A stretch of 64,000 nt of DNA from Burkholderia pyrrocinia (GCF_018417535.1 NZ_CP070979.1:496001-560000); one strand, 5' to 3'. Shown: positions 17,894 to 26,767, counted from the stretch's first letter. Numbers and translations are program-made. Notes: a model not told the origin generated them from the letters alone.

Positions 17894-19827
17894 CGAACAC
17901 GATTTCGATTGCGATCATTGGCTTGGGGCCGCGCGGCGTCACCGTGCTCGAGCGCCTCGTCGAGCACGCGCGCAGTATTCCGGCCGGCGTCGCGCTGGAC
18001 ATCACGGTGTTCGACGCCGGCGAGTGCGGGCAGGGCGCTCATCCGTCGAGCCAGCCGGATCACTTGATGATCAACACCGTCGCGTCGCAAGTGACGATGT
18101 TCGCGCCGTCGAGCGAGCTGGGCCGGCACGGCGCGCCGTCGCTCGTCGAATGGGCGCATGACAGCGGATATCGCTACGTCGACGGCGCGTTCCGGAAGGC
18201 GTCGGTCGATGCGGGCCGCCCGCTCAACGATGCCGACCATCTGCCGCGCAGCCTGCTCGGCGAATACCTGTCCTGGGTTTATGCACGGATCGTCGCCGCG
18301 CTGCCGCGCAGCGTCGCGGTGACGCATCGCCGCGCCCGCGTGGTCGATCTCGTGCCGGCCAAGCGCGGCTACGAGCTGCAAGTCGACGACAGCGCGCCGG
18401 CCTTTGCGCACTACGTGTTCCTGACGACGGGCCACGGCACGCGCCGGCCCACCGAGAGCGACCAGCGCCTCGCGCAGTTCGCGGAGCGGCATCAGGTCAA
18501 CAACGGGCAGCTCGCATACGTGCCGTCGCCATACCCGATCGAGACGCTGAACGATATCGCCCCCACCGCGACCGTCGCCGTACAGGGGTTCGGCCTGACC
18601 GCACACGATGTCGTGTCCGCGCTGACGATCGGCCGTGGCGGACGCTACGTCGAACGCGACGGCGAACTCGAATACCAGAAGTCCGGGCTCGAACCGCAGA
18701 TCCTGCTGTTCTCCCGCAACTGCCTGCCGTTCGCCGCGCGCGGGATCAACCAGAAGGGGCTGACGGGGCGCCACCGCCCGCGCTTCTTCACGCCGGACGC
18801 GGTGGCGGCATTGCGTGCGGCCGCGCTGGACACGACGGGCAACAGCCGGATCGATTTCCGCGCTGACGTGCTGCCGCTGATTATCAAGGAAATGGCTTAC
18901 GCGTACCGGCTCGCGCTGCAAGGCGGCAACGTCGATGCCGACGGGTTCGAGCCGCGCCCGGATGAGCTGCACGCGATCGGCCGGATTCTGTGGCCGCTCG
19001 AGGGCAGGGCGTTCGAATCCTTCGACGCGTTCCGCACGTTCTTTTTCGAGCTCATGCGCGACGACCTGCATCACGCGCTGCTCGGCAACCTGACGAGCCC
19101 GGTCAAGGCGGCGACCGACGTGCTGCGCGATACGCGCGACGCGCTGCGCGCGGCCGTCGAATACGGCGGGCTGACGCCCGATTCGCATCGCTACTTCGTC
19201 GACGAATTCAACGCCATCACCAACCGCGTGTCGTTCGGCCCGCCGCTGCGGCGCAATCGCGAGCACCTCGCGCTGCACCGCGCCGGCTTGCTCGACATCG
19301 CCGGCGGCCCCGGCGCGCGGCTTGTCGCCGACGAGACGTGCGCGCATTTCCGCATCGAGGCGCAATACGGCGAGCGGGTGGAGCGCCGCTACGCGGACGT
19401 GCTCGTCGTCGCGCGGCTCGATCCGTATTCGCCGGCCACCGACGGTTCGCCGCTCTCGACCGCGCTGCTCAGCCGCGGCATCGTCCGCCCGTACCGGAAC
19501 GGCAACTACCACCCGGGCGGACTCGACGTCGATACGGGTATGCATCCGCTCGGCCGCGACGGCGAAGCGCAGTCGCGCCTCTGGGCCATCGGCTTTCCCA
19601 TCGAAGGCGCGCACTTCTACACGCATGCACTGCCACGTCCGGGCATCGCGTCGCGGCAGACGCGCGACGCCGAGCGCTGCGTGCTCGAGCTGCTCGACGT
19701 GATCGCGGCCGAACAGGCCACCGGCCCGGCCCGCATCGGCGTGCCGGGCGACGACACCACCGCGGCGCGCGATTCGCTCGCAGCCGCGCCTGAAGCCGCC
19801 TTGACAGCGGCGCTGGAGGGTAACTAA
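17890..19827 (+). CDS. Large FAD/NAD(P)-binding protein, probable oxidoreductase
   Basis: 645 residues. The N-terminus SIAIIGLGPRGVTVLERLVE is an FAD-binding motif of the NAD_binding_9 type, followed by HPSSQPDHLMINTVASQVTMF. A second nucleotide-type segment, VAVQGFGLTAHDVVSAL, occurs about residue 236-252. The C-terminus has NYHPGGLDVDTGMHPLG and WAIGFPIEGAHFYTHALPRPG, a conserved pattern in this uncharacterised family. The reaction is unknown; relatives are often found with amino-acid-modifying genes. It is coupled by ATGA overlap to the MBL-fold gene, so KamA-like enzyme, hydrolase and this flavoprotein are likely made in fixed ratio for one pathway. Confidence 0.8.
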   Translation: MTNTISIAIIGLGPRGVTVLERLVEHARSIPAGVALDITVFDAGECGQGAHPSSQPDHLMINTVASQVTMFAPSSELGRHGAPSLVEWAHDSGYRYVDGAFRKASVDAGRPLNDADHLPRSLLGEYLSWVYARIVAALPRSVAVTHRRARVVDLVPAKRGYELQVDDSAPAFAHYVFLTTGHGTRRPTESDQRLAQFAERHQVNNGQLAYVPSPYPIETLNDIAPTATVAVQGFGLTAHDVVSALTIGRGGRYVERDGELEYQKSGLEPQILLFSRNCLPFAARGINQKGLTGRHRPRFFTPDAVAALRAAALDTTGNSRIDFRADVLPLIIKEMAYAYRLALQGGNVDADGFEPRPDELHAIGRILWPLEGRAFESFDAFRTFFFELMRDDLHHALLGNLTSPVKAATDVLRDTRDALRAAVEYGGLTPDSHRYFVDEFNAITNRVSFGPPLRRNREHLALHRAGLLDIAGGPGARLVADETCAHFRIEAQYGERVERRYADVLVVARLDPYSPATDGSPLSTALLSRGIVRPYRNGNYHPGGLDVDTGMHPLGRDGEAQSRLWAIGFPIEGAHFYTHALPRPGIASRQTRDAERCVLELLDVIAAEQATGPARIGVPGDDTTAARDSLAAAPEAALTAALEGN

Positions 19828-19829
19828 AC

Positions 19830-20486
19830 ATGCTGACCCTGCACGATTTCCACCGCTCGTCCGCATCGTTCCGGGTGCGTATCGCGCTCAATCTGAAGGG
19901 CATCGCCTACACGGCGGTCGTTCAGGATCTCGATGCGCGCGCCCACCGCGCCGATCCGTATCTGTCGATCAATCCGCAAGGCCTGCTGCCCGCGCTGCGG
20001 ATCGGCGACCGCGTGCTGACCCAGTCGTCGGCGATCATCGAGTATCTCGACGACGAATATCCGGACCCGCCGCTGCTGCCTGCCGGCACGCAGGAACGCG
20101 CGCGCGTGCGCGCGCTGTTCCAGACGGTCGCGGCGGACACCCACCCGATCACGGCCATGCGTGTCGCCCAGTACCTGAAAGAGGCGACCGGCTGCGACGA
20201 CGACGTGGTGCTCCGCTGGAAGCAGCACTGGATCACCACGAGCCTGGGCGCACTCGAGACGATGCTCGCCGGCAGCGCCGAGACAGGCCGGTTCTGTCAC
20301 GGCGATCGCCCGTCTCTCGCGGACCTCGCGCTGGTGCCGCAAATCGTCTCGGCCCGCAACGTCAACATCGATATCGCGCCGTATCCGACCGTATCGCGCA
20401 TTCATGACGCATGCATGCAGCTCGCGGCGTTCCGCGATGCCCATCCGGATACCTGTTCATCCCACCCTGCGTACAACAAGGAGTAA
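19830..20486 (+). CDS. Glutathione S-transferase, zeta/maleylacetoacetate-isomerase-like
   Basis: 218 residues. The zeta-class active-site motif SSASFRVRIALNLKG (SSxSxRVRIAL) is present at residues 10-24, then NPQGLLPAL, LTQSSAIIEYLDDEYPDPPLLP for glutathione binding, and an all-helical C-terminal domain ending in FCHGDRPSLADLALVPQ. Zeta enzymes isomerise maleylacetoacetate or dehalogenate small acids. GGAGGG precedes ATG 19830, two bases after the flavoprotein stop. No tyrosine- or gentisate-pathway hydrolase lies next to it, so an isomerase role on a different cis-enoyl diacid is possible. Confidence 0.88.
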   Translation: MLTLHDFHRSSASFRVRIALNLKGIAYTAVVQDLDARAHRADPYLSINPQGLLPALRIGDRVLTQSSAIIEYLDDEYPDPPLLPAGTQERARVRALFQTVAADTHPITAMRVAQYLKEATGCDDDVVLRWKQHWITTSLGALETMLAGSAETGRFCHGDRPSLADLALVPQIVSARNVNIDIAPYPTVSRIHDACMQLAAFRDAHPDTCSSHPAYNKE

Positions 20487-20488
20487 CC

Positions 20489-21007
20489 ATGCAGACGATC
20501 GAAGGCGACATTCTCTCGTTCTCGGAATATCTCGAACTGACGTCGAAACCCCCGGCCGACCCGGTGGTCTGGAATTGGCAATCGATCGAGTCAATGATGC
20601 GCAGCCGCCCGCATAACCCGCAGGGCACGCTTGCGCTGTCCGGCGGCAGAGTCGATGAGCACGGGACAGTCGCCCCCGATCTGTCGCTCGTCATCCAGGT
20701 ACTGAAGCCCGGCGAGATGACGGAGCGGCATCGCCATTCATTCTGGCATCTGTACATCGTTCAATCGGGCTCCGGAGAAATGGCGTTCGGCGAAGACCAG
20801 ACGCGCGAGCGACTCGTGCCGGGCGACACGGTGTTCGTGCCCGCCTGGGGTTATCACGCCATCGGCAACCCGTCGGGCACCGAGCCGTTCGTGCTGTTCC
20901 GCCTGCAGAACCTTCCGCAGAACGCGAGTTCGGGCAATCTCATGCGAGAAATCCAGGGGGAGCTGCAAATCATCTATGCCGGCGCGGGTCTGGCATCCCA
21001 TCGGTAA
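20489..21007 (+). CDS. Cupin-domain protein
   Basis: 172 residues forming a single cupin barrel. Motif 1 is ERHRHSFWHLYIVQSGSGEMAFG (metal-binding His residues in HRH), motif 2 is LVPGDTVFVPAWGYHAIGNPSG. The block resembles one half of gentisate 1,2-dioxygenase-like bicupins but is too short for a full dioxygenase of that type. It could be a small metal-dependent dioxygenase, isomerase or non-catalytic cupin. An AAGGAG site precedes ATG 20489, three bases after the GST stop. The same operon continues after a strong hairpin. Confidence 0.85.
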   Translation: MQTIEGDILSFSEYLELTSKPPADPVVWNWQSIESMMRSRPHNPQGTLALSGGRVDEHGTVAPDLSLVIQVLKPGEMTERHRHSFWHLYIVQSGSGEMAFGEDQTRERLVPGDTVFVPAWGYHAIGNPSGTEPFVLFRLQNLPQNASSGNLMREIQGELQIIYAGAGLASHR

Positions 21008-21015
21008 AACGACGC

Positions 21016-21046
21016 GCGGGCCGGCCGAACACGGCGGCCGGCCCGC
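21016..21046 (+). promoter_or_regulatory. Intercistronic GC-rich hairpin
   Basis: A perfect 12-bp inverted repeat, GCGGGCCGGCCG with a 7-nt loop, lies between the cupin stop (21007) and the ribosome-binding site of the next gene (21056). No T-run follows, so it is more likely an mRNA-stabilising or attenuating structure than a terminator. Confidence 0.5.
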
Positions 21047-21068
21047 GTACAGACGAAGGAGGTGTTCG

Positions 21069-21890
21069 TTGGCTTACACGTTCGAGAAGGGGCGCATCTA
21101 TCGAATGCCCACTCACTTCGGACCGGCACCGGGCCCCCGGCAGGTGCCGAACGCGCTCGCAGTCGACCCGCACCGCAATCCGACGCGCATGACGGTATCC
21201 GCGTCGTTTCTCACCGATGCCGCCCGGCTGGAACGGCATCTTCCGGAACGTTTCACGCTCGCCGGCGAGCCCGTCGTGACCGTCGAGTTCCACTACCTGA
21301 CCGGTATCGACTGGCTCGCCGGACGCGGCTACACGATGGTTCACGTGAGCTGGCCCGCGATCTTTGCGGGGACGCGCGACCGCGCTGCCGGAAAGTTTCT
21401 CGCGGCGGTATGGGAAAACCTCGCGGATCCGATCATCACCGGCCGCGACGAGATCGGTCATCCGAAGCTCTATGCGGACGTCGCGGCGCCGCGGCAGTTC
21501 AACGGCGAACAGCATTGCGAAGCGAGCTGGATGGGCTTTCGCTTTATCGAGCTCGGCGTGACGGGATTGCGGGAACCGGTCGCCGACACACCGCCGACCC
21601 GGTCCGACGGCACCTTGATGCTGAAGTACACGCCGCGCACCGGCGACTGGGGCGAGACCGAGCTGTGCCAGGTCACGCTGACGCCGGTTCACGACCCGTA
21701 CGTCACGGTCGACCGGCGGCACGTCGGAGATGCGCGCGTGCGCTTCAACGTCGCGAGCTGGTCGGACCTGCCGACGATGGCGCACGTCGTCAATGCCCTC
21801 GCCGAGTTGCCGATCGTCGAGATGCGCGGCGGCTCGATCGTGCACGCGCATGGCGGGAAGCCATACCTCGACCAGTGCGTGCTGTCGTAG
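21069..21890 (+). CDS. Acetoacetate decarboxylase-family protein
   Basis: 273 residues. The block ITGRDEIGHPKLYADV corresponds to the GREELGFPKK region of acetoacetate decarboxylase and keeps the lysine position that forms the Schiff base; EFHYLTGIDWLAGRGYTMVHV and WMGFRFIELGV are further family segments. I chose the TTG at 21069 because AAGGAGGTG ends five bases before it, while the next ATG (21105) would remove the conserved start. The protein may decarboxylate a 3-oxoacid or, as in other family members, perform aldol or hydration chemistry. It sits between the cupin and the thioesterase. Confidence 0.8.
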   Translation: MAYTFEKGRIYRMPTHFGPAPGPRQVPNALAVDPHRNPTRMTVSASFLTDAARLERHLPERFTLAGEPVVTVEFHYLTGIDWLAGRGYTMVHVSWPAIFAGTRDRAAGKFLAAVWENLADPIITGRDEIGHPKLYADVAAPRQFNGEQHCEASWMGFRFIELGVTGLREPVADTPPTRSDGTLMLKYTPRTGDWGETELCQVTLTPVHDPYVTVDRRHVGDARVRFNVASWSDLPTMAHVVNALAELPIVEMRGGSIVHAHGGKPYLDQCVLS

Positions 21891-21979
21891 CGCGCATGCC
21901 CCGGCCCGTCCGGCATCGCGCCGCAAGCTTTCGCGCGATGCGCGGATGCCATCGGGCATTCAACGTTTGCTTGACCCGA

Positions 21980-22000
21980 CCCGCCGGGCAGTCCGGCGGG
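21980..22000 (+). promoter_or_regulatory. Intercistronic hairpin
   Basis: CCCGCCGG, a 5-nt loop and CCGGCGGG form a perfect 8-bp stem between the decarboxylase-family gene and the thioesterase. No T-run follows. It resembles the hairpin at 21016-21046 in placement, so both may tune relative expression within one transcript. Confidence 0.4.
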
Positions 22001-22026
22001 CACAACCTCAACCCACAGGTGCCAAG

Positions 22027-22464
22027 ATGACCCGAGCCTTCACACAGAAATTCGACGTCACGTATCGCGACCAGGATCCCGCCGGCCACGTCAGCGCGAC
22101 GATGTATTACGTGTACATGCTGAATGCATACATGGCTTACGCGCATGAACTGCTGGAGGTGCCGCTCGATCAGGGCATTCCGCAGATCATGCTGAAGACG
22201 TCGTGCGAATACGTCCGTTCCGCGAAATGGGGGGAATCGCTCGAATTGAGCGCGCGAATCACGCGCCTCGGCACGAAGAGCTTCGACCTCGAATACCTGA
22301 TCACGCTCGCGGGCGACGCCGACACCGTGATCGCGCGAGGCGCGTCGACGCACGTCGCTTACGACTACGTGACGGAATCGACGGTGCCGCTTTCGGACAC
22401 GTTCCGCGCGCGAGTCAGGCAATACCAGGAGGAGGAGGAGCCCGAATTGTCCGAAGTCGCCTGA
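22027..22464 (+). CDS. Hotdog-fold acyl-CoA thioesterase (4HBT family)
   Basis: 145 residues with the hotdog signature: FDVTYRDQDPAGHVSATMYYVYM, where Asp and His sit as in 4-hydroxybenzoyl-CoA thioesterase relatives, then CEYVRSAKWGESLELSARITRLGTKSFDLEYLI. It should hydrolyse an acyl-CoA to free acid and CoA. Preceded by an AGGTG site. Its place at the end of the operon, after a CoA-transferase and a decarboxylase-like enzyme, suggests it releases the final acid or removes a dead-end thioester. A strong stem follows at 22480. Confidence 0.88.
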   Translation: MTRAFTQKFDVTYRDQDPAGHVSATMYYVYMLNAYMAYAHELLEVPLDQGIPQIMLKTSCEYVRSAKWGESLELSARITRLGTKSFDLEYLITLAGDADTVIARGASTHVAYDYVTESTVPLSDTFRARVRQYQEEEEPELSEVA

Positions 22465-22479
22465 CAAACCGCGCCCTCG

Positions 22480-22506
22480 CTGCGCCCGGTCCGATGCCGG
22501 GCGCAG
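22480..22506 (+). terminator. Stem-loop after the thioesterase gene, possible terminator
   Basis: CTGCGCCCGG, a 7-nt loop and CCGGGCGCAG form a perfect 10-bp stem 16 bp after the thioesterase stop. There is no T-run, so termination would be weak or factor-dependent. The rest of 22465-22864 shows no gene; it should contain the promoter for the following MFS gene. Confidence 0.4.
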
Positions 22507-22864
22507 CGCCACGGTCGGCCGGGGAAAGCGGATTGCCGGGATCGAATGCCGGATTCACAGCGCGCGAGCGGTGTTGACTCATGCGGAGGCGCCCGGCTCA
22601 CGACAGGTTGTACCGAAAAGGCTACGTTAGCGTGAAACCGGCCGGAACGGCCCACGCGAGCGAGAAGATCAACGTTCAATACAGGGTGAACGTCGAAAGG
22701 TTGCGCAGTAATCGAGTGTGGTGACAAGCGAGGCAGGACCGGGGTTCGCCAAACCTGAATGCCTGCACCAGGAGAACAACGGGCGATATGGAGCGCTGCA
22801 ACCCGTCCTGCCTGTCGAAACACATGAAAACTGCTGCAAACGGGACGCGTTCATATGGACTGGC

Positions 22865-24169
22865 ATGTCCACTGTCGTCTCGATCCAGAATGGCGATCGC
22901 ACGTCGGCGCTCTATCGCCGGCTCGACCGCCGCCTGCTTTCCTTTTTGCTCATCTGTTATTTGTTTGCATGCCTTGACCGGCTCAATGTTGGTTTCGCCC
23001 GGCTGCACATGCAGTCCGACATCGGCTTGACCGATGCGCAATACGGCCTGGCCGCCGGCATATTCTTCATCGGATACGCGCTCTTCGAGGTGCCGTCCAA
23101 CCTGCTGCTGCCGAAAACCGGCGCGCGCAAGGCCATCAGCAGGATCCTGGTGCTGTGGGGCCTGACGTCCGCAGCCATGGTCGCGACGCGCGATGCGACG
23201 ACGTTCTATGTGCTGCGCTTTCTCCTGGGCGTCTTCGAGGCCGGATTCACGCCAGGCATCCTCTTCTATCTGACCTGCTGGTATCCCGAATCCCGCCGTG
23301 CGAAAGCCATCGCGGCGGTCATGATCGGCGGCCCCCTCGCAGGCGTGCTCGGCGGCCCGCTGTCGATGTGGATCATGACGACCTTCGCAGGCTTGGGCGG
23401 CCTGTCCGGCTGGCAGTGGATGTACCTGATCGAAGGGCTGCCGTGCGTCACGCTCGGCATCATGGCCCGCGTGCTGCTTGCCGATCGCCCCGAGACGGCA
23501 TCGTGGCTGTCACCCGAGGAACGGCAGGAACTCGTCGACATGGCCGCGAAGCCTCAACATGCGGAGCGGCACGGTTTCGCGGAAGTCGTGAAGGACCCGT
23601 ACGTCTATTTGATGAGCGCCGCCTATTTCTGTGTCATTTGCGGCATCTACCTGATCAATTTCTGGCTGCCCGGCCTGCTGGCGGCCAGCGGCGTCACCGA
23701 TCCGATGAAGATCGGCCTCTATTCGTCGATTCCGTTCGTTGCCGCGACCATCGGCATGGTCGTCGCCGGCCGTAGTTCCGATCGCCGCAACGAGCGGCGC
23801 TGGCACAGCGCGATTCCGGCGCTGGTCAGCGCGATTTCGCTCGCCGCTACTGTCGTGTCGAGCGACAGGCTCGATGTTTCGCTGATTTGCATCACGGTTG
23901 CGACGACCGCAATGTGGATGGCCTACACGGTATTCTGGACCATTCCATCCGCCTATCTGAAAGGACCCGCCGCCGCGGGCGGCATCGCGCTGATCAATAC
24001 GATCGGCGTGTTGGGCGGCTTTTTCAGTCCTGCGGCAATCGGCTGGCTGCGGACGTCGACCGGGAGCTTCCGCGCGAGCCTGCTGTTGATGGTGGCCATC
24101 ATGGCCATCGGCGCCGCGCTGCTTGCGGCCACTCGACCCGCTCCCGTTTCCGTGCGCGGAAAAAAATGA
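22865..24169 (+). CDS. MFS transporter, anion:cation symporter (ACS) family
   Basis: 434 residues, about 12 spans. The start region LICYLFACLDRLNVGFARLHM, then GIFFIGYALFEVPSNLLLPKTGARKAISRILVLWG and LRFLLGVFEAGFTPGILFYLTCWYP, is diagnostic of the ACS family that takes up organic anions such as phthalate, tartrate or hexuronates. ATG 22865 removes an implausible upstream extension. It converges on the LysR gene and probably imports a carboxylate for the preceding cluster. Confidence 0.9.
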   Translation: MSTVVSIQNGDRTSALYRRLDRRLLSFLLICYLFACLDRLNVGFARLHMQSDIGLTDAQYGLAAGIFFIGYALFEVPSNLLLPKTGARKAISRILVLWGLTSAAMVATRDATTFYVLRFLLGVFEAGFTPGILFYLTCWYPESRRAKAIAAVMIGGPLAGVLGGPLSMWIMTTFAGLGGLSGWQWMYLIEGLPCVTLGIMARVLLADRPETASWLSPEERQELVDMAAKPQHAERHGFAEVVKDPYVYLMSAAYFCVICGIYLINFWLPGLLAASGVTDPMKIGLYSSIPFVAATIGMVVAGRSSDRRNERRWHSAIPALVSAISLAATVVSSDRLDVSLICITVATTAMWMAYTVFWTIPSAYLKGPAAAGGIALINTIGVLGGFFSPAAIGWLRTSTGSFRASLLLMVAIMAIGAALLAATRPAPVSVRGKK

Positions 24170-24414
24170 AATATGCGGACGTTGATGCACGGATGGGGAT
24201 TTGTTTTGTCGATCGTCACCGTCTCGGGCGCGCAGCAGACAATCGATGGTATTGCCGTCCTTGTCGACGGCCCGATAATCGGCTTCATCGGCTCGCGCTC
24301 CGTTTGATGTCGTCAGCTTATCTGACCGTCCTGACTGCGGCATCCCCCGGCGGAATTGCGGTCGGTGCCGTCGCCTGCCAGCCGCGCGCGATGCGCGGCC
24401 GATCGCGCGGCGCG

Positions 24415-25338
24415 CTACATGTCGAGCGCGCCGTCCGCAGCCCGCGCCATCGCCTTTGGCAGATACTCCTCGATGATATTCACGACGACCTGTGTCTTCG
24501 AAGGGACGGGCCGCGCGACCGGCAGCAGCGCATGCAGGTCGAATCCCGGTACCGTGTAATCCGGCAGCAGCCTGACGAGCCGGCCGGATTCCAGAGCGTC
24601 GATGCAGACGTGTTCCTGAAGGACGCCGATACCCGCGCCGTTCAGCAGTAGCTCGTAGACCGGCCGCCAGTGGCTGGTGCTGATGACGACGTTGATCGGC
24701 GTCGGCCGCACCGATTTCGACGGGCTCATCAGGCGAAGCTGGCCGTCGTTGAAGAGCCCCGTGACGCGAATGAATGGGTGCCCGACGATGTCGGTCGGTT
24801 CCTCTGGCAGCCCGTGCTTTTCGATATAAAGCGGCGACGCGACCAGTACGCGTCGTACGTAACCCAACCGACGCGCGACGAAATTGCCATCGCCGATCTG
24901 GCCGAGCCGCAATGAAATATCGACGCCCTCGGTGACGGGGTCGGTGATTTCGTCATTCAGGACGAGATCGATATAAAGCTGCGGATTATGTTCGCGGATT
25001 ACCGTGAGGATTTCCGGTAGCACGACTTCGCCCAACCCATGCGGCGCGGCAATGCGAATGCGCCCACGCACGATCTTGTTGCCGAGCGTGACGACGGCCC
25101 GCGCCTCGTCGGCCGCGTCGAGTACGATCTTGCTTCGCTGATAGAACAGAATGCCTTCATCGGTGCACGACACCGCACGCGTGTTCCGGAGCAGCAATTT
25201 GACGCCGAGAAACCGTTCGAGCCGATCGACGCGGTCGCTAACGGTAGGTTGGCCCAGGCCGAGATCTTTCGCGGCCCTCGATAAATTGCCGCGCTCGACA
25301 ACCCGAACGAATATTCGCATGGCCGCCAGCAAATCCAT
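24415..25338 (-). CDS. LysR-family transcriptional regulator
   Basis: 307 residues. N-terminal HTH: MRIFVRVVERGNLSRAAKDLGLGQPTVSDRVDRLERFLGVKLLLRNTR (residues about 6-54), then the effector domain with IRIAAPHGLGEVVLPEILTVIREHNPQLYIDL. The pattern resembles the CrgA/DsdC-like group often found near transporters. It converges on the ACS-type MFS gene rather than diverging, so its targets are either the cluster to the left acting in trans or unknown genes. The 245-bp gap to the MFS stop holds nothing recognisable. Confidence 0.93.
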   Translation of the reverse strand: MDLLAAMRIFVRVVERGNLSRAAKDLGLGQPTVSDRVDRLERFLGVKLLLRNTRAVSCTDEGILFYQRSKIVLDAADEARAVVTLGNKIVRGRIRIAAPHGLGEVVLPEILTVIREHNPQLYIDLVLNDEITDPVTEGVDISLRLGQIGDGNFVARRLGYVRRVLVASPLYIEKHGLPEEPTDIVGHPFIRVTGLFNDGQLRLMSPSKSVRPTPINVVISTSHWRPVYELLLNGAGIGVLQEHVCIDALESGRLVRLLPDYTVPGFDLHALLPVARPVPSKTQVVVNIIEEYLPKAMARAADGALDM

Positions 25339-26157
25339 AGTCCCTCGATAATCGGAAGAATTTAGTTATTCTGGAAGACGAAAAAACAGGTTCGTCCGTT
25401 GTTTTCCGGCCGTCGGCGAGCGATAGGGCCCATTTGGAATGTTGCGATCTCGTTACGTGGGGCGGATGCGTAACTATACCCAATCCTGTCAATTTAAGCT
25501 GGAACTTTTGACGCATAGGAAATTCATAAGTGCCGGAGGCGGTCGGTCTGGCGCGTCGTGTGCGGCAATTAAGAGGCTGAACAGCTGGGTCGCCACGTCA
25601 CTACCTAACGACTTTCGCAAATCGGCAGCATTATCGGCAGCATTTCAGCGATAGATCGGCTCTTGGGCGGTTACTGCCTCGTCACAGGGAGCCCCTCTGC
25701 TGTGATGGCTCGCTGACACGCACTTGTTGCCCCGCAGTTGATACCGATCCGGCATCCTTCGCAGCAGGGGAGCTCAAGCACGTGATGCATGACGGAAGCA
25801 ATTCTGGTCACTTCCGACGAAGGCCAAGTTGATGAATTTTAATGGCAATTATTTCGAAATGGTCAAAAGTGCTGTCCGGGGCGTGCGCAAGCAATGTGGA
25901 CACTTGTCGTGCGGACGAAGCAGTTCCATTCACTCGTTGGGCATGAAGAGCAATGTTGACGTCACGACGGAACACGGGGGAAACCTGGACGGCGTGAATG
26001 GCGGGAATTGTTGAAGTCCTTCAAAACTGATAATCGTGCCCGTAGATTACGCTAATGTAATATCGGGCGTTAACCGCGCGAAATAAGGCATAGCAGCGGT
26101 TTCAAACGCTTTTCCAGACGCTGCGTTCCAGAAACGTCCGAACGCTCGGATGTTCGT
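25339..26157. other. Gene-poor junction DNA
   Basis: About 820 bp of lower-GC sequence between the LysR gene and the small membrane-protein gene. The longest frames (25439-25654 and 25829-26014, both plus) show no family motif; the second has only a distant AAGG before its ATG. The promoter of the LysR gene should lie in the first 100 bp. The composition and the nearby IS elements suggest old insertions or decayed genes, but I cannot identify any. Confidence 0.55.
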
Positions 26158-26313
26158 TTATTTTTTTAATGTGTTCGTGTTGTCCTTTGATTCCGCTAGC
26201 GTGTCTGACGAAGCTCGAGAAGGAGCGGCAATGATGGGTTCTGAAAAATAGAATAGCAATGCTAAGGAAATCGCGAGCGGCTCGATCCACCAATCGAATC
26301 CTGTCGCTTGCAT
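26158..26313 (-). CDS. Putative small membrane or exported protein, 51 residues
   Basis: An ATG at 26313 is preceded by a near-ideal AAGGAGGG site and opens a 51-codon frame ending in TAA at 26158. The product starts MQATGFDWWIEPLAISLALLFYF: a short polar start with two Trp, then a hydrophobic segment (about residues 10-30), then a hydrophilic Ser/Asp/Asn-rich tail ending in Lys-Lys. It could be a single-pass membrane protein or a secreted peptide. I do not recognise it. The strong ribosome site and membrane-like pattern argue for a real gene; lack of family evidence and gene-poor surroundings argue for caution. Confidence 0.45.
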   Translation of the reverse strand: MQATGFDWWIEPLAISLALLFYFSEPIIAAPSRASSDTLAESKDNTNTLKK

Positions 26314-26435
26314 CGCACCCTCCTTGAAACCGTCCCCAGCCTCAATTTTCGTCGGTCAAGTCATTGCGACGCTGTACTGCGCGCGATGAGTCACTATCGA
26401 TAGAAGAGCATGTTCAAGAACTACCGCCGGTTGTG

Positions 26436-26493
26436 TTAGCGGAATCAACGGACACGATTAGCGCTTTAACGGACAGCATTAGCATAATCTACG
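26436..26493. repeat. Three tandem ~21-bp iterons, possible transposon-end remnant
   Basis: TTAGCGGAATCAACGGACA (26436-26454) is followed by TTAGCGCTTTAACGGACA (26458-26475) and a partial third unit starting TTAGCATAATC at 26479. Spacing is 22 and 21 bp. Read on the minus strand, units take the form TGTCCGTT...GCTAA, resembling tandem transposase-binding sites at transposon ends. No transposase belonging to them is seen. The rest of 26314-26762 holds no recognisable gene. Confidence 0.5.
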
Positions 26494-26767
26494 AACTTCG
26501 ACAGCCACAGGTTCGCATTGCCGTCCGGGCGCGGCTGCACTTGTGTGTGGGCGAGTCGAATGGCAGGCCCCGAGGTCGAGACCCTCGTCGATTTACTCGG
26601 TTGAATCGGAACTCCCAGACTTCCACGTCGGACGCGGTCTGTCGCCACGCTCCCAAGAGTCCGCAAGCTCTTTGGGCCGCCAGAACCAGTCCCGTTGCGG
26701 GCTCTTGACGTTGGTGTTCACGCATTTCTTATAGATTTTACATAATGCTGATTATCAAATTTCCTGG

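Noticed and set aside
25829..26014. 60-codon plus-strand frame starting MNFNGNYFEM
   Set aside because: Only a distant AAGG before the start, no motif, odd composition; not enough to call.
26466..26730. Short minus-strand frames before the first IS, one ending in DSTE
   Set aside because: Overlapping alternatives in several frames, no ribosome site and no family; probably remnant or noncoding DNA.
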